Position numbers and translations under genes: made by a program. From Bacteroidota bacterium (GTDB taxonomy: Bacteria > Bacteroidota > Bacteroidia > Chitinophagales > Chitinophagaceae): a stretch of DNA of 20,878 nucleotides. Positions 6,961-14,417 of the stretch are shown here, piece after piece (the stretch's first letter is position 1; each line of letters starts with the position of its first letter). The stretch covers positions 1 through 20,878 of the forward strand of contig JAEVZP010000149.1 of the NCBI GenBank assembly GCA_023392185.1, written 5' to 3'. The notes under the pieces were generated by a model, which saw only the letters and a program-made list of their open reading frames with translations, made no database searches and was not told the origin of the DNA.

Positions 6961-8934
6961 TTAGTGGGAAACAACTACACGGTTGGTAGTGCGCTCTCCA
7001 CCGGCTTCTACAGTGTAGAAGTAAACGCCGTTGGCCAGTGCGCTGGTGTTGAACACAGCAGCGGCAGTTTGGCCGGCAGCTACCTTACCGAGGTTTTGAG
7101 TAGATACTACCTGACCCATTGGGTTGGTGAGGGTAACAGAAACTTCAGCAGCCGCTTTCAGGGTTACCGGAACGGTGAACTGCGATTGGGCTGGGTTCGG
7201 ACGGGCAGCGCCCAGTTCAAAGTTGGTGATGGTGTTCTTCACAGAAGAGGCAACCGGGCCAAAGTTGATCCGCATAACGGCCGCACGCTTGGTACCTACA
7301 GCGAGGGAAGTCGGCGAGAAGTCGAAAGCACCGTCGTTGTTGGAAGTCGCCTGCGCACCCGGATAGCCGGCGAAGTCGATCGCGTTATCGTTCAGCGGCT
7401 CTGTCGTCAGGATCGTAACAGCGTTGGCAGCCGGAATGCTCTCTATCTGCACGACTGCTATATAAGAACCAGAATCCAGAACTACCGGACCGTTGCTGTT
7501 ATCCATGGGGAACTTTGCAAACTGTGCAGAGCCGGAAGGCGAAATCATGCTGCTGGCGAGTGGCATTACCACACTGCCGCCTACCGCAGCATAGCCGGTA
7601 CCTACGCGCTTGTAGATCTGAATGCTTACGTTACCACCCGGCTGCGAAGAGCTTGGGAATACAACAGAAGCGCTGGTTACAGTATCGGACTTGCCGCTTG
7701 ACAGCTCGAACTGCATACCCTGGAAGAAGCTGGCCTCACCCGCAGAGTGAGAAGACGGACGGTGCAGGTAGTAAGCACCCGTGCTGCTGTTCGGGTTAAA
7801 AACCGACAGGGTGGAGTCGGAGATGATCAGGTCAGCGGTATCAACGTTGTTACCAAGCGTCGCGTCGCCGGCGATGTCGGCGTTAAACACAGCCTGATAA
7901 GTACCGATGGTGCTTGGCAGGAAGCCCGGGAACGGCTCCGAAAAGTCGATCAGGCTGTCCATAGAAGCAATCGGTAGCGCAATCTGACGGCTGTAGTTAT
8001 ACACAGCAGCTCCACCACGCGTTACATTGTAGGTAAAGTCCGGAGTAACAGCTGTAGCGCCGTCGTTATCGGCGAAAGTGATGCCCCAAGTAGAGTCTAC
8101 CAGCGAAACCGGATAGCTGGAAGCGAGGGTGTAGCGGTTTTTACCCCGCATTACGAGGGAGGAGCTATGGATGTTTACATCAATCGGATCGGCCTCAGAG
8201 AGGGCTACGTCGTCGACCATCCAGCTATAAGAACCACCGGGCTCTGTTCCTTTATAGTAAAAGCGGAACTGCACGTTGGGCTGATTGGCTGCTGTAGCGG
8301 AGATGTTAATCCGGGTAGGCGTTGGCGGGTTTGGACCTGAATAGTCGTTGTTGGTCAGGTTGATGTTCGGCAGTACATCATAGGTCGTGTAAGTAGCAAA
8401 GTTGTTGGTACTTACTTCTACAAAGCAGGAGTCGTTGAAACGGCGGTAGCGCTGCTCAAAAGTAAGCACGACCGAAGACTTGCCCGAGCAGTTGATAGCG
8501 GGGGACGTCAGCCAGCCTTCCTGCGGAGTGGCGGTAGCATTGAGGCTGCCAATGGAGTCGGAGTCATAAATCATCCAGCCGTTGGAAGCAGTCGTAGACT
8601 GAATCGCGCCAATGGAGAACTGGGTACCGGAAGCAGCGTTGGCCCATTTCCAAGTAGCCGGGAAAGAGCTGTTGCCCACAGCCGTCCAGCCCGAAGGCAG
8701 AGAAGTAGGCGTGCCGGAGCTGAAGTCTTCCGTCCAGAAAGCTGCCGCTGCCGTCTTGGCTGCTATGGGCAAGGTACCATACACGGTGCGGTCAAACGTC
8801 TGTGCATGAGCCGGCGCCTGTGGCGCAGCCAATGCACCCTTTTGAGTAAAAGGACTAACCGTACGCTGTGCATGCTGCGCATGCGCCCCAATCGATAGGA
8901 TGCTCGCAGCACCCAGGAGTAGGAATTTGTTCAT
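6961..8934 (-). CDS. Secreted choice-of-anchor-J-type protein with T9SS C-terminal sorting domain
   Basis: A 657-aa exported protein. A signal peptide (MNKFLLLGAASILSIGAHA|Q) sets the start at 8934; the open frame extends to 9042, but that part lacks signal-peptide character. Residues about 60-245 run from FWTEDFSSGTPTSLPSGW to YSWMVDDVAL, the layout of choice-of-anchor J / cleaved-adhesin beta-sandwich domains that bind surface ligands or substrates. The middle contains long beta-rich repeats of unknown function, rich in Ser, Thr, Gly and Asn. The last 75 residues, from FELGAARPNPAQSQFTV to NGVYFYTVEAGGERTTNRVVV, are a classic type A T9SS sorting domain, so after crossing the outer membrane the protein should be cut and anchored or released at the surface. 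No catalytic motif is evident. A TACTTTTA box (8963-8970, minus) about 30 bases before the ATG is a plausible -7 element. Confidence 0.88.
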   Translation of the reverse strand: MNKFLLLGAASILSIGAHAQHAQRTVSPFTQKGALAAPQAPAHAQTFDRTVYGTLPIAAKTAAAAFWTEDFSSGTPTSLPSGWTAVGNSSFPATWKWANAASGTQFSIGAIQSTTASNGWMIYDSDSIGSLNATATPQEGWLTSPAINCSGKSSVVLTFEQRYRRFNDSCFVEVSTNNFATYTTYDVLPNINLTNNDYSGPNPPTPTRINISATAANQPNVQFRFYYKGTEPGGSYSWMVDDVALSEADPIDVNIHSSSLVMRGKNRYTLASSYPVSLVDSTWGITFADNDGATAVTPDFTYNVTRGGAAVYNYSRQIALPIASMDSLIDFSEPFPGFLPSTIGTYQAVFNADIAGDATLGNNVDTADLIISDSTLSVFNPNSSTGAYYLHRPSSHSAGEASFFQGMQFELSSGKSDTVTSASVVFPSSSQPGGNVSIQIYKRVGTGYAAVGGSVVMPLASSMISPSGSAQFAKFPMDNSNGPVVLDSGSYIAVVQIESIPAANAVTILTTEPLNDNAIDFAGYPGAQATSNNDGAFDFSPTSLAVGTKRAAVMRINFGPVASSVKNTITNFELGAARPNPAQSQFTVPVTLKAAAEVSVTLTNPMGQVVSTQNLGKVAAGQTAAAVFNTSALANGVYFYTVEAGGERTTNRVVVSH

Positions 8935-9087
8935 GGCTTGAAGGTAAGAAAAAATTATCGGGTAAAAGTAGGCTTTTTCTAAACGAAATAAGCAGGTCTT
9001 TTTTTCACATTTGACTGCCAACCGCTCCGCTTGAAAAAGCATTCACCTGTAAAAGATTCGTGCCAAAACATCATTTTCTACAAAGCC

Positions 9088-9119
9088 TTTTGCGGGGAAC
9101 GTTTGCTAAAGGAAATTTG
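9088..9119 (+). promoter_or_regulatory. Weak candidate promoter for proline dehydrogenase
   Basis: TTTTG (9088-9092) is followed after 19 bases by GAAATTTG (9112-9119), one mismatch from the -7 consensus, 18 bases before the ATG at 9138. Spacing is right, but both boxes are short. Confidence 0.35.
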
Positions 9120-9137
9120 CGCTTTCAAAAACTATCC

Positions 9138-10322
9138 ATGCCGCTCCCGCAGTTCAATAATACCGAGATTGCCTTTCGGCACCTGCCCACAACTACGCTC
9201 CGGCAAGCCTCCTTCCTTTTCAGTGCGATCGGTTCTCCTTTCCTTACCCGGGTCGGTATTGCGCTGACCACCTTTGCGCTCCAAAACAAGCTGCCGGTCA
9301 AAAAAATCATCAAAAAAACACTCTTCCGGCAGTTTGTCGGTGGAGAAGACATGGCCGAAGCCGCCCAAACGGCTGCAACCCTGGCCCCCTACGGCGTAGG
9401 CGTAGTGCTCGATTATGGCGTCGAAGGCGCCAAAGGCGAAGCGGCTTTCGACAAGGCCGTACCGGAGTTTATCAAAGCCATCCGCTTTGCCGCTGCACAA
9501 CCCAACATACCTTTCATCGCCTTGAAGGTAACCGGCTTCGCCCGTTTCGCACTTTTAGAAAAACTGCATCTTGGAGAGCCGCTCTCCCCTGCCGAAACCG
9601 CCGAGTTTGACCGCGTACGCAAGCGCATCCTCGATATCTGCGAGGCAGCCCACGCCGCCAGCATTATGGTCCTGATCGATGCCGAAGAAACCTGGATTCA
9701 AGGTCCCGTAGATGCACTGGCCAATGAAGCCATGCGCCGCTTCAATAACGAGCGGGTCATCGTTTTTAACACCTTTCAGCTCTATGCCCACAGCCGCCTC
9801 GGCTACCTGAAAGCCTCTTTTGAAATGGCGCAAAGGGAAGGCTTTCTGCTGGGCGCCAAGCTGGTGCGGGGCGCCTACATGGAAAAAGAACGCGCGCGCG
9901 CCGATGCCCGGAACTACCTCTCGCCCATCCAGACCCATAAAGAAGCTACTGACCGCGATTATGACGAGGCCGTGTGCTTTTGTATGGACCGGCTCGACCA
10001 GCTGGCGGTGTTTATCGGTACCCACAATGAAAAAAGCTCCCTGCTGGGCGCACAACTGGCCGAAGAAAAAGGCATTCCGCACAATCACCCCCATCTGTGG
10101 TTTTCGCAGCTCTATGGCATGAGCGACAATATCACTTTCAACCTCGGCGCTACCGGCTATAACGTGGTTAAATACCTGCCCTACGGACCAGTCGAAGATG
10201 TGATGCCTTACCTGATGCGCCGGGCAGTGGAAAACACCTCGGTGGCCGGCCAGACCGGTCGCGAGCTGGCCCTTATCCGGGAAGAACTTTCCCGTCGTTC
10301 TCATAAAAAGAAGTCTGCATGA
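9138..10322 (+). CDS. Proline dehydrogenase (monofunctional, PRODH domain)
   Basis: This 394-aa flavoenzyme oxidises L-proline to pyrroline-5-carboxylate, the first step of proline breakdown, passing electrons to the quinone pool at the membrane. The PRODH barrel motifs appear in order: FIALKVTGFARFALLEKL, IMVLIDAEETWIQ, VFNTFQLYAHSRLGYL, LGAKLVRGAYMEKER, FIGTHNEKSSLLGAQ, FSQLYGMSDNITF, then GYNVVKYLPYGPVEDVMPYL and RRAVENTS, the last supplying the substrate-binding Arg pair. There is no P5C dehydrogenase domain, so this is the monofunctional kind, with the second enzyme coded elsewhere. The ATG at 9138 (MPLPQFNNTEIAFRHL) is the likely start; the open frame upstream adds 26 residues outside the family. 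The final codons overlap the next gene by ATGA, which suggests translational coupling. Confidence 0.93.
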   Translation: MPLPQFNNTEIAFRHLPTTTLRQASFLFSAIGSPFLTRVGIALTTFALQNKLPVKKIIKKTLFRQFVGGEDMAEAAQTAATLAPYGVGVVLDYGVEGAKGEAAFDKAVPEFIKAIRFAAAQPNIPFIALKVTGFARFALLEKLHLGEPLSPAETAEFDRVRKRILDICEAAHAASIMVLIDAEETWIQGPVDALANEAMRRFNNERVIVFNTFQLYAHSRLGYLKASFEMAQREGFLLGAKLVRGAYMEKERARADARNYLSPIQTHKEATDRDYDEAVCFCMDRLDQLAVFIGTHNEKSSLLGAQLAEEKGIPHNHPHLWFSQLYGMSDNITFNLGATGYNVVKYLPYGPVEDVMPYLMRRAVENTSVAGQTGRELALIREELSRRSHKKKSA

Positions 10323-10846
10323 AGCCCCCCACCCTCCCACAGTCCTTCCCCGCCAGGCTCGACGACCTGTCGAAAAGCCTTACTTATGTTATTGCCATTG
10401 CCATAGCAGTGCCGATGTTTATCCTGATTCCCAGCGCACGGGGCGGCCATCCGGAAGTGATGATTCCATTTGCTGTGGTAATTCTGACCCTCGCAGTTCT
10501 GCTCTTGTTCCGGGTCAAAAGCTATACGCTCACCAAAGACGAGCTGCAAATCATCCGCAAGGCGGGCGTCAAATCGCTGCCCCGCCAGACCCTCAAAAGC
10601 GCTTCCCCCACCACCACCAAAGACCTCGGTTTTGGCATTCGCCTGTTCGGCTCTGGCGGTTGGGGCGGCTATTTCGGTATTTTCTATTACCGCCACGTTG
10701 GAAAAGTGCATGTCTTCGCTACTGATCGTAAAAAGCTGATTCTGCTGCGCACCACCGACGGTCGCCAATATCTCCTTTCACCCGAAGACCCGGCCGCATT
10801 CCTTAAAGCATTGCGCCTGCCTCAGGAACCTGTACGGAAGGAATAA
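10319..10846 (+). CDS. Bacterial PH-like domain membrane protein
   Basis: A 175-aa protein with two membrane helices (about residues 22-40 and 47-65) followed by a beta-rich cytosolic or periplasmic domain. The segment FRVKSYTLTKDELQIIRKAG, then FGIRLFGSGGWGGYFGIFYYRHVGKVHVFAT, LILLRTTDGRQYLLSPEDPAAFLKAL, has the strand pattern and the 'G-x-Y-x-I-S-P-x-D-P-x-x-F' ending of bacterial PH (bPH) proteins found widely in Bacteroidota. The function of such proteins is not established. Its ATG overlaps the stop codon of proline dehydrogenase, so the two are probably made from one message. The link to proline catabolism is inferred from position only. Confidence 0.75.
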   Translation: MKPPTLPQSFPARLDDLSKSLTYVIAIAIAVPMFILIPSARGGHPEVMIPFAVVILTLAVLLLFRVKSYTLTKDELQIIRKAGVKSLPRQTLKSASPTTTKDLGFGIRLFGSGGWGGYFGIFYYRHVGKVHVFATDRKKLILLRTTDGRQYLLSPEDPAAFLKALRLPQEPVRKE

Positions 10847-10874
10847 GAGTATCGGGTATTGAGTATCAGGTATC
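10847..10874. repeat. Tandem 14-bp repeat (GAGTATCrGGTATy) x2
   Basis: GAGTATCGGGTATT is followed at once by GAGTATCAGGTATC, two mismatches in 14 bases, starting on the base after the stop codon. A short inverted pair (TCTAG 10873-10877, CTAGA 10885-10889) follows. No clear terminator is seen for the preceding operon, so this may serve as its end; nothing more can be said. Confidence 0.55.
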
Positions 10875-10943
10875 TAGACAAAAGCTAGAGACATTCAAAT
10901 AGTAATCGGGGAACAAAAGAGGTTTTTCGGAGACGCTTCTGTA

Positions 10944-10956
10944 GCGCCCGGGGCGC
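10944..10956. repeat. GC-rich palindrome in convergent gap
   Basis: GCGCCCGGGGCGC is a 6-bp perfect inverted repeat around one base, in the 249-base gap between two convergent genes. The surroundings carry two TCTGTA words (10938 and 10960 areas). It looks like a REP-type element fragment, but I cannot match it to a family. Confidence 0.4.
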
Positions 10957-11049
10957 AAATCTGTAATCGCTGTGTTTTACAAATGCAGCAGCATTAGAAA
11001 GGCATTTCAACTCAAAAAGGAAACACCATCCTATCCATTTGAGGCCTTA

Positions 11050-11060
11050 TTTCCGGAAAA
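11050..11060. repeat. TTTCCGGAAAA palindrome past the FtsB-like gene
   Basis: The copy lies about 37 bases downstream of the stop codon of the 11096 gene. It belongs to the iterated octamer set. Confidence 0.75.
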
Positions 11061-11095
11061 CCTGAATCCTCACACCTCATCCCTCACTCCTGCCC

Positions 11096-11371
11096 CTACG
11101 GCTGTAGCACATACAAATCCTCTCCGTCCCGCTTCATCCGGTATTTTTCGCGGGCAAACTTTTCCAGCGCTGCGGGGTCCTGCATCAGCGCCACCCGTTC
11201 GCTGTCCATCCGCTCAATTTCAACGTTCAGGTAGTCGATGCTTTGACGCAGTTCCTGCAGGTGCTCTTTGGACCGGCGTTGCGAGGCAAAGTCATTCCGA
11301 TCGAAGGCGGCCATCCACACGAGAAACAAAGCCAGCACCAGGACATATTTGTTGAAGAAAAGACGCAGCAT
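11096..11371 (-). CDS. FtsB/DivIC-like septum formation initiator protein
   Basis: A 91-aa bitopic inner-membrane protein of the cell division complex, expected to pair with FtsL-type partners and help activate septal peptidoglycan synthesis. One membrane helix (about residues 8-22, KYVLVLALFLVWMAAFD) is followed by a coiled coil (RSKEHLQELRQSIDYLNVEIERMDSER) and the family's closing motif (DPAALEKFAREKYRMKRDGEDLYVL), which matches the septum-initiator core. I chose the ATG at 11371; the frame reaches 11425 but the extra residues are atypical. It lies about 200 bases downstream of eno on the same strand, an arrangement also known from proteobacteria (eno-ftsB), but a strong terminator separates them here. 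A TATTTTTA box on the minus strand about 40 bases upstream may be its own promoter. Confidence 0.88.
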   Translation of the reverse strand: MLRLFFNKYVLVLALFLVWMAAFDRNDFASQRRSKEHLQELRQSIDYLNVEIERMDSERVALMQDPAALEKFAREKYRMKRDGEDLYVLQP

Positions 11372-11514
11372 ATTCACAGTATAGAAAGGGGAGAAGGGTG
11401 CGTAAAAATACAATCGATCCGGCAAGGATAAACACGGTCTTTTAAAAGGAAAATTTCCGGGAATCTTTCTTCATTTCTACCCAAATACCTGCCTGGCATC
11501 TCCTCCATAAAAAA

Positions 11515-11550
11515 AGCTGCCGGGAGACAATTACGTGTCTCCCGGCAGCT
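11515..11550 (-). terminator. Strong terminator of enolase
   Basis: A perfect 15-bp inverted repeat (AGCTGCCGGGAGACA at 11515-11529, complement at 11536-11550) with a 6-base loop lies 23 bases past the eno stop. On the minus strand it ends in a run of seven T. This is the most convincing intrinsic terminator of the window together with the one after prc. Confidence 0.92.
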
Positions 11551-11560
11551 CTGAGCCGAT

Positions 11561-11573
11561 TTTTCCGGAAAAA
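11561..11573. repeat. TTTTCCGGAAAAA palindrome touching the eno stop codon
   Basis: The 8-bp core ends 3 bases from the eno stop codon, so the palindrome abuts the coding end and precedes the terminator stem. It is part of the iterated octamer set. Confidence 0.8.
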
Positions 11574-12863
11574 TTACCGTCCGAAGCGCAGTGCTTTCCC
11601 CGGATAGTAAGCCGCTGCACCCAATTCCTCTTCGATGCGCAGCAGCTGGTTGTATTTCGCCATCCGGTCGGAGCGCGACGCCGAGCCGGTTTTGATTTGT
11701 CCGCAGTTGAGCGCCACCGCCAGGTCGGCAATGGTAGCGTCTTCCGTCTCGCCGGAGCGGTGACTCATAATCGTGTTGTAGCGGTTGAATTGGGCCATGC
11801 TCACGGCATCAATCGTTTCGCTGAGGGAACCGATTTGATTCACTTTCACCAGCAGCGCGTTGGCCACGCCCTTATCAAAACCTTCGGAAAGGCGTTTTAC
11901 ATTCGTTACAAACAGATCGTCGCCTACCAGTTGCACGCGGTCGCCCAGAGCGTCGGTGAGGGCTTTCCAACCGGCCCAGTCGTCTTCGGCCATGCCGTCT
12001 TCAATCGAGGTGATCGGGTATTTCTTACACCAGTCTACCCAGTAGGCCACCAGCTCGTCGGACGACATTTCTTTTCCGGAACTTTTATGGAAGGTATAGC
12101 GGCCGGTCTTGTCGCTGTACAACTCTGAGTTGGCCGCGTCCATTGCAATCGTTACCTGCTCGCCCGGCTTGTAACCTGCTTTTTCAATCGCCATCAGCAC
12201 GGTTTCAATCGCCTCTTCGTTGCTTTGAATATCGGGGGCAAAACCGCCTTCATCGCCCACGTTGGTGCTGTAGCCTTTGCTTTTCAGAACGGTTTTGAGG
12301 GAATGGAAAATCTCCACGCCCCAGCGCAAACCTTCCGAAAAAGTAGAAGCGCCCACAGGCATCACCATAAATTCCTGAAAGTCGATTTTGTTGTCCGCGT
12401 GTGCGCCGCCGTTGAGGATGTTCATCATCGGCACGGGCAGCGTACGGGCATTGGTGCCGCCGATGTAGCGGAACAGGCTGAGGCCGGTCGATTCAGCGGC
12501 GGCTTTGGCAGCGGCCATGCTCACGGCCAGAATGCCATTGGCACCCAGTTTTGCTTTGTTATCGGTGCCGTCGAGTTCGAGCATTGCAGCATCAAGCGCG
12601 CGCTGATCGGTTACATCCATGCCTTCGAGTGCTTCGGCAATGGTGGTATTGACGTGCTGAACGGCTTTTTCAACGCCTTTACCCAGATATTTGGATTTGT
12701 CGCCATCGCGCATTTCAACGGCTTCGTGCTTACCGGTAGAAGCACCGGACGGAACGGCAGCGCGGCCAAAAGCGCCATCGGTGGTTACAACTTCGGCTTC
12801 TACAGTCGGGTTTCCGCGCGAGTCCAGAATCTGACGGGCAAATACAGAGGCAATAATGCTCAT
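11574..12863 (-). CDS. eno: Enolase (phosphopyruvate hydratase)
   Basis: This 429-aa glycolytic enzyme interconverts 2-phosphoglycerate and phosphoenolpyruvate in the cytosol. The N-terminal signature ILDSRGNPTVEAEV and PSGASTGKHEAVEMRD is intact. Active-site residues fall in the expected motifs: His155 (GGAHADN), Glu164 (DFQEF), Glu205 (GDEGGFAP), Mg-binding Asp242, Glu288 (SIEDGM) and Asp315 (GDDLFVTN), Lys340 (ALLVKVNQIGS), the SHRSGETED loop (His368) and Lys391. Length is standard and nothing is missing. The perfect -7 box 32 bases upstream and a strong terminator downstream suggest a monocistronic, well-expressed unit. In-gene TTCCGGAA at 12074 is read S-S-G-K. Confidence 0.99.
   Translation of the reverse strand: MSIIASVFARQILDSRGNPTVEAEVVTTDGAFGRAAVPSGASTGKHEAVEMRDGDKSKYLGKGVEKAVQHVNTTIAEALEGMDVTDQRALDAAMLELDGTDNKAKLGANGILAVSMAAAKAAAESTGLSLFRYIGGTNARTLPVPMMNILNGGAHADNKIDFQEFMVMPVGASTFSEGLRWGVEIFHSLKTVLKSKGYSTNVGDEGGFAPDIQSNEEAIETVLMAIEKAGYKPGEQVTIAMDAANSELYSDKTGRYTFHKSSGKEMSSDELVAYWVDWCKKYPITSIEDGMAEDDWAGWKALTDALGDRVQLVGDDLFVTNVKRLSEGFDKGVANALLVKVNQIGSLSETIDAVSMAQFNRYNTIMSHRSGETEDATIADLAVALNCGQIKTGSASRSDRMAKYNQLLRIEEELGAAAYYPGKALRFGR
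12074..12081. repeat. TTCCGGAA inside eno
   Basis: Read as S-G-K (TCC GGA AAA), a different frame from the FRK and FPE/IPE copies. It sits in a surface-loop region of enolase (YTFHKSSGKEMSSDEL). Confidence 0.7.
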
Positions 12864-12894
12864 AAAAAGGTTTTGAAAAACGGTTTAGGTGGCG

Positions 12895-12902
12895 CAAAAG
12901 TA
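12895..12902 (-). promoter_or_regulatory. -7 promoter box of eno
   Basis: The minus strand reads TACTTTTG, a full match to TAnnTTTG, 32 bases before the eno ATG. A good -33 TTG is not visible at 17-23 bases upstream, so the call rests on the -7 box and position. Confidence 0.6.
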
Positions 12903-12974
12903 AGCCGGGGTGGGTGAAATGATAATTAAGTGTAAATATGGTTTGGGGGAAATCGTTTGCAGGGATGAGATTTC

Positions 12975-13002
12975 GTAGAGACAAGGCATGCCTTGTCTCT
13001 AC
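12975..13002. repeat. 28-bp palindrome repeat, copy 1
   Basis: A perfect palindrome of two 14-base arms (GTAGAGACAAGGCA and complement). A near-identical copy is at 14418-14445 (one base different: GGCATACC instead of GGCATGCC), so the RsmF-like gene lies between them. Similar GTAGAGAC palindromes are known as abundant small repeats in cyanobacteria and, to my recollection, in some Bacteroidota. Confidence 0.85.
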
Positions 13003-13018
13003 AATTTTCCGGAAAATT
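13003..13018. repeat. 16-bp palindrome AATTTTCCGGAAAATT
   Basis: This perfect palindrome is the most extended form of the iterated octamer here and abuts the 28-bp palindrome, making a 44-base composite immediately beyond the stop of the RsmF-like gene. Confidence 0.85.
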
Positions 13019-13026
13019 CCTTCCGG

Positions 13027-14382
13027 TTAATCCTCCCGCAGCCGCAATTTTAAGGGTCTTGGCAGGTAATTGTTGATACGTCCCTTCACCGCTTTCATCC
13101 AGCCCAGCCCGCAGCCTTCGTAGGTTGCAAGCAGCCAGCCTTGTTGCGACGGCGCGACGCCGGGGTCTTCACACCGCAGGTAGCGAAGTGCTTCCTCCAG
13201 CGACAGATTGGCCACAGGAATTTCGGGAGCGAGGGCTACGGCCACTGCAAGCGCGTGATCCGGAATCCACTCCCTGGCACCGGGCATACCGAGGTTAATT
13301 CCGGCTTTGCGCAGGTAAAGTGTTTTTTGAAACCGTACTAAATCTTCCTCAAAAATCGCCGGAAGGCCCCGAAAACTTTTGCCGTCTTCTGCCAAAAGAC
13401 AAGCCCAGTCCTCGCCCTGCAACAGGTGTGCAGCTTTTTTCCAGGCAGCGGCATCGTGGCGCGAGCGGCCTTTTTTTTCTCTTTGAATGGATTTTCCGGA
13501 AACTTCCTTCTTGCGGAGTGCAGCCAGAAAAAACCCTTCGCCCTGCACGCGGTTGGGATAGCACCGAAAGCCTTGTGCGCCGCTCGCGGTTCGCACTTCG
13601 GTAAGCCCCCACGCCACCGGCGGCGAAAGCACAATCGTTTCTGCGCCCGCTTCGCGACAAAACGCGTCTATCACCGCTTCGTCTTCGGCAAAAGAATAAG
13701 AACAGGTAGCGTAAATCAAAACGCCGCCGGGTTTCAGCGCCGGCCAGGCGTCGTGGAGAATGCGCTGCTGCCGCTGCGCACACAGATTCACCGCTTCCGG
13801 GCTCCACTCCCCTACCGCGTCGGGGTCTTTCCGGAAAAGGCCGGAACCGCTGCACGGTGCATCCACCACCAGACAGTCGAAAAAATGGAGCAACTGCGCA
13901 AAAGACACCGGGTCGTTGCTGCTCACCCAATGGTTGGCGTAACCCCAGCGCGTGGCGTTTTCGGCTAAAATGCCCGCCCGGCTGCGAATCACTTCGTTGC
14001 TCAGCAGCAAGGCATCGGGCGGTAATAAGGAAACCAGATGCGTGGATTTTCCGCCCGGTGCGGCACATAAATCCAACACCCGCAAGCCTTTTTTTTGGGG
14101 AAACAAAGCATTAAAAGCCCAGCCGGCGAGCATGGAAGACGCCTCCTGCACATAATACGCTCCGGCGTGCCAAAGTGGGTCCAGGGCAAAAACGGGCCGT
14201 TCGGGCAGGTAGCGGCCGAGCGGCTCCCAGGGCACCTGCGGTGCATCCGCAAAAAGGCTTTTCCCTTTTAATGGATGCAGGCGCAGCGATACCGGCGCGG
14301 GCTGTGTGTGGGCCGCTGCAAACGCTGTGCGGTCGTAGCCCGGCAAGCCTTCGAGGGATTGTAAAAATGATTCGGGAAGCAA
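13027..14382 (-). CDS. NOL1/NOP2/Sun-family RNA cytosine-5 methyltransferase, RsmF-like
   Basis: A protein of about 451 aa that should use S-adenosylmethionine to methylate C5 of a cytosine in rRNA, as RsmF or RsmB do; the exact target is not visible. Motif I is VLDLCAAPGGKSTHL (about residues 103-117), motif IV VVDAPCSGSGLFRKDP with the release cysteine Cys177, and motif VI YATCSYSFAEDE with the catalytic Cys227. The C-terminal part (EWIPDHALAVAVAL, then LRYLRCEDPG and GLGWMKAVKGRINNYLPRPLKLRL) is the RNA-binding extension typical of RsmF-type proteins. There is no in-frame ATG or GTG between the upstream stop and the family start, so I place the start at a TTG at 14382 (MLPESFLQSLEGLPGYDR). 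A TTG at 14427 would lie inside the palindrome repeat. Gene ends at TAA 13027. Confidence 0.88.
   Translation of the reverse strand: MLPESFLQSLEGLPGYDRTAFAAAHTQPAPVSLRLHPLKGKSLFADAPQVPWEPLGRYLPERPVFALDPLWHAGAYYVQEASSMLAGWAFNALFPQKKGLRVLDLCAAPGGKSTHLVSLLPPDALLLSNEVIRSRAGILAENATRWGYANHWVSSNDPVSFAQLLHFFDCLVVDAPCSGSGLFRKDPDAVGEWSPEAVNLCAQRQQRILHDAWPALKPGGVLIYATCSYSFAEDEAVIDAFCREAGAETIVLSPPVAWGLTEVRTASGAQGFRCYPNRVQGEGFFLAALRKKEVSGKSIQREKKGRSRHDAAAWKKAAHLLQGEDWACLLAEDGKSFRGLPAIFEEDLVRFQKTLYLRKAGINLGMPGAREWIPDHALAVAVALAPEIPVANLSLEEALRYLRCEDPGVAPSQQGWLLATYEGCGLGWMKAVKGRINNYLPRPLKLRLRED
13494..13501. repeat. TTCCGGAA inside the RsmF-like gene (two copies)
   Basis: The copy at 13494 is read S-G-K and the copy at 13829-13836 is read F-R-K. 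Having both within one gene, in different frames, argues that the DNA word and not the peptide is being kept. Confidence 0.75.
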
Positions 14383-14417
14383 AAGAGGAGGGATGAGGGG
14401 TTTGAAAACCGGAATTT

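Noticed and set aside
13349..14068. 239-aa frame overlapping the RsmF-like gene on the same strand
   Set aside because: Out-of-frame reading of a gene with intact SAM and catalytic cysteine motifs; Arg-rich as expected for a GC-rich shadow.
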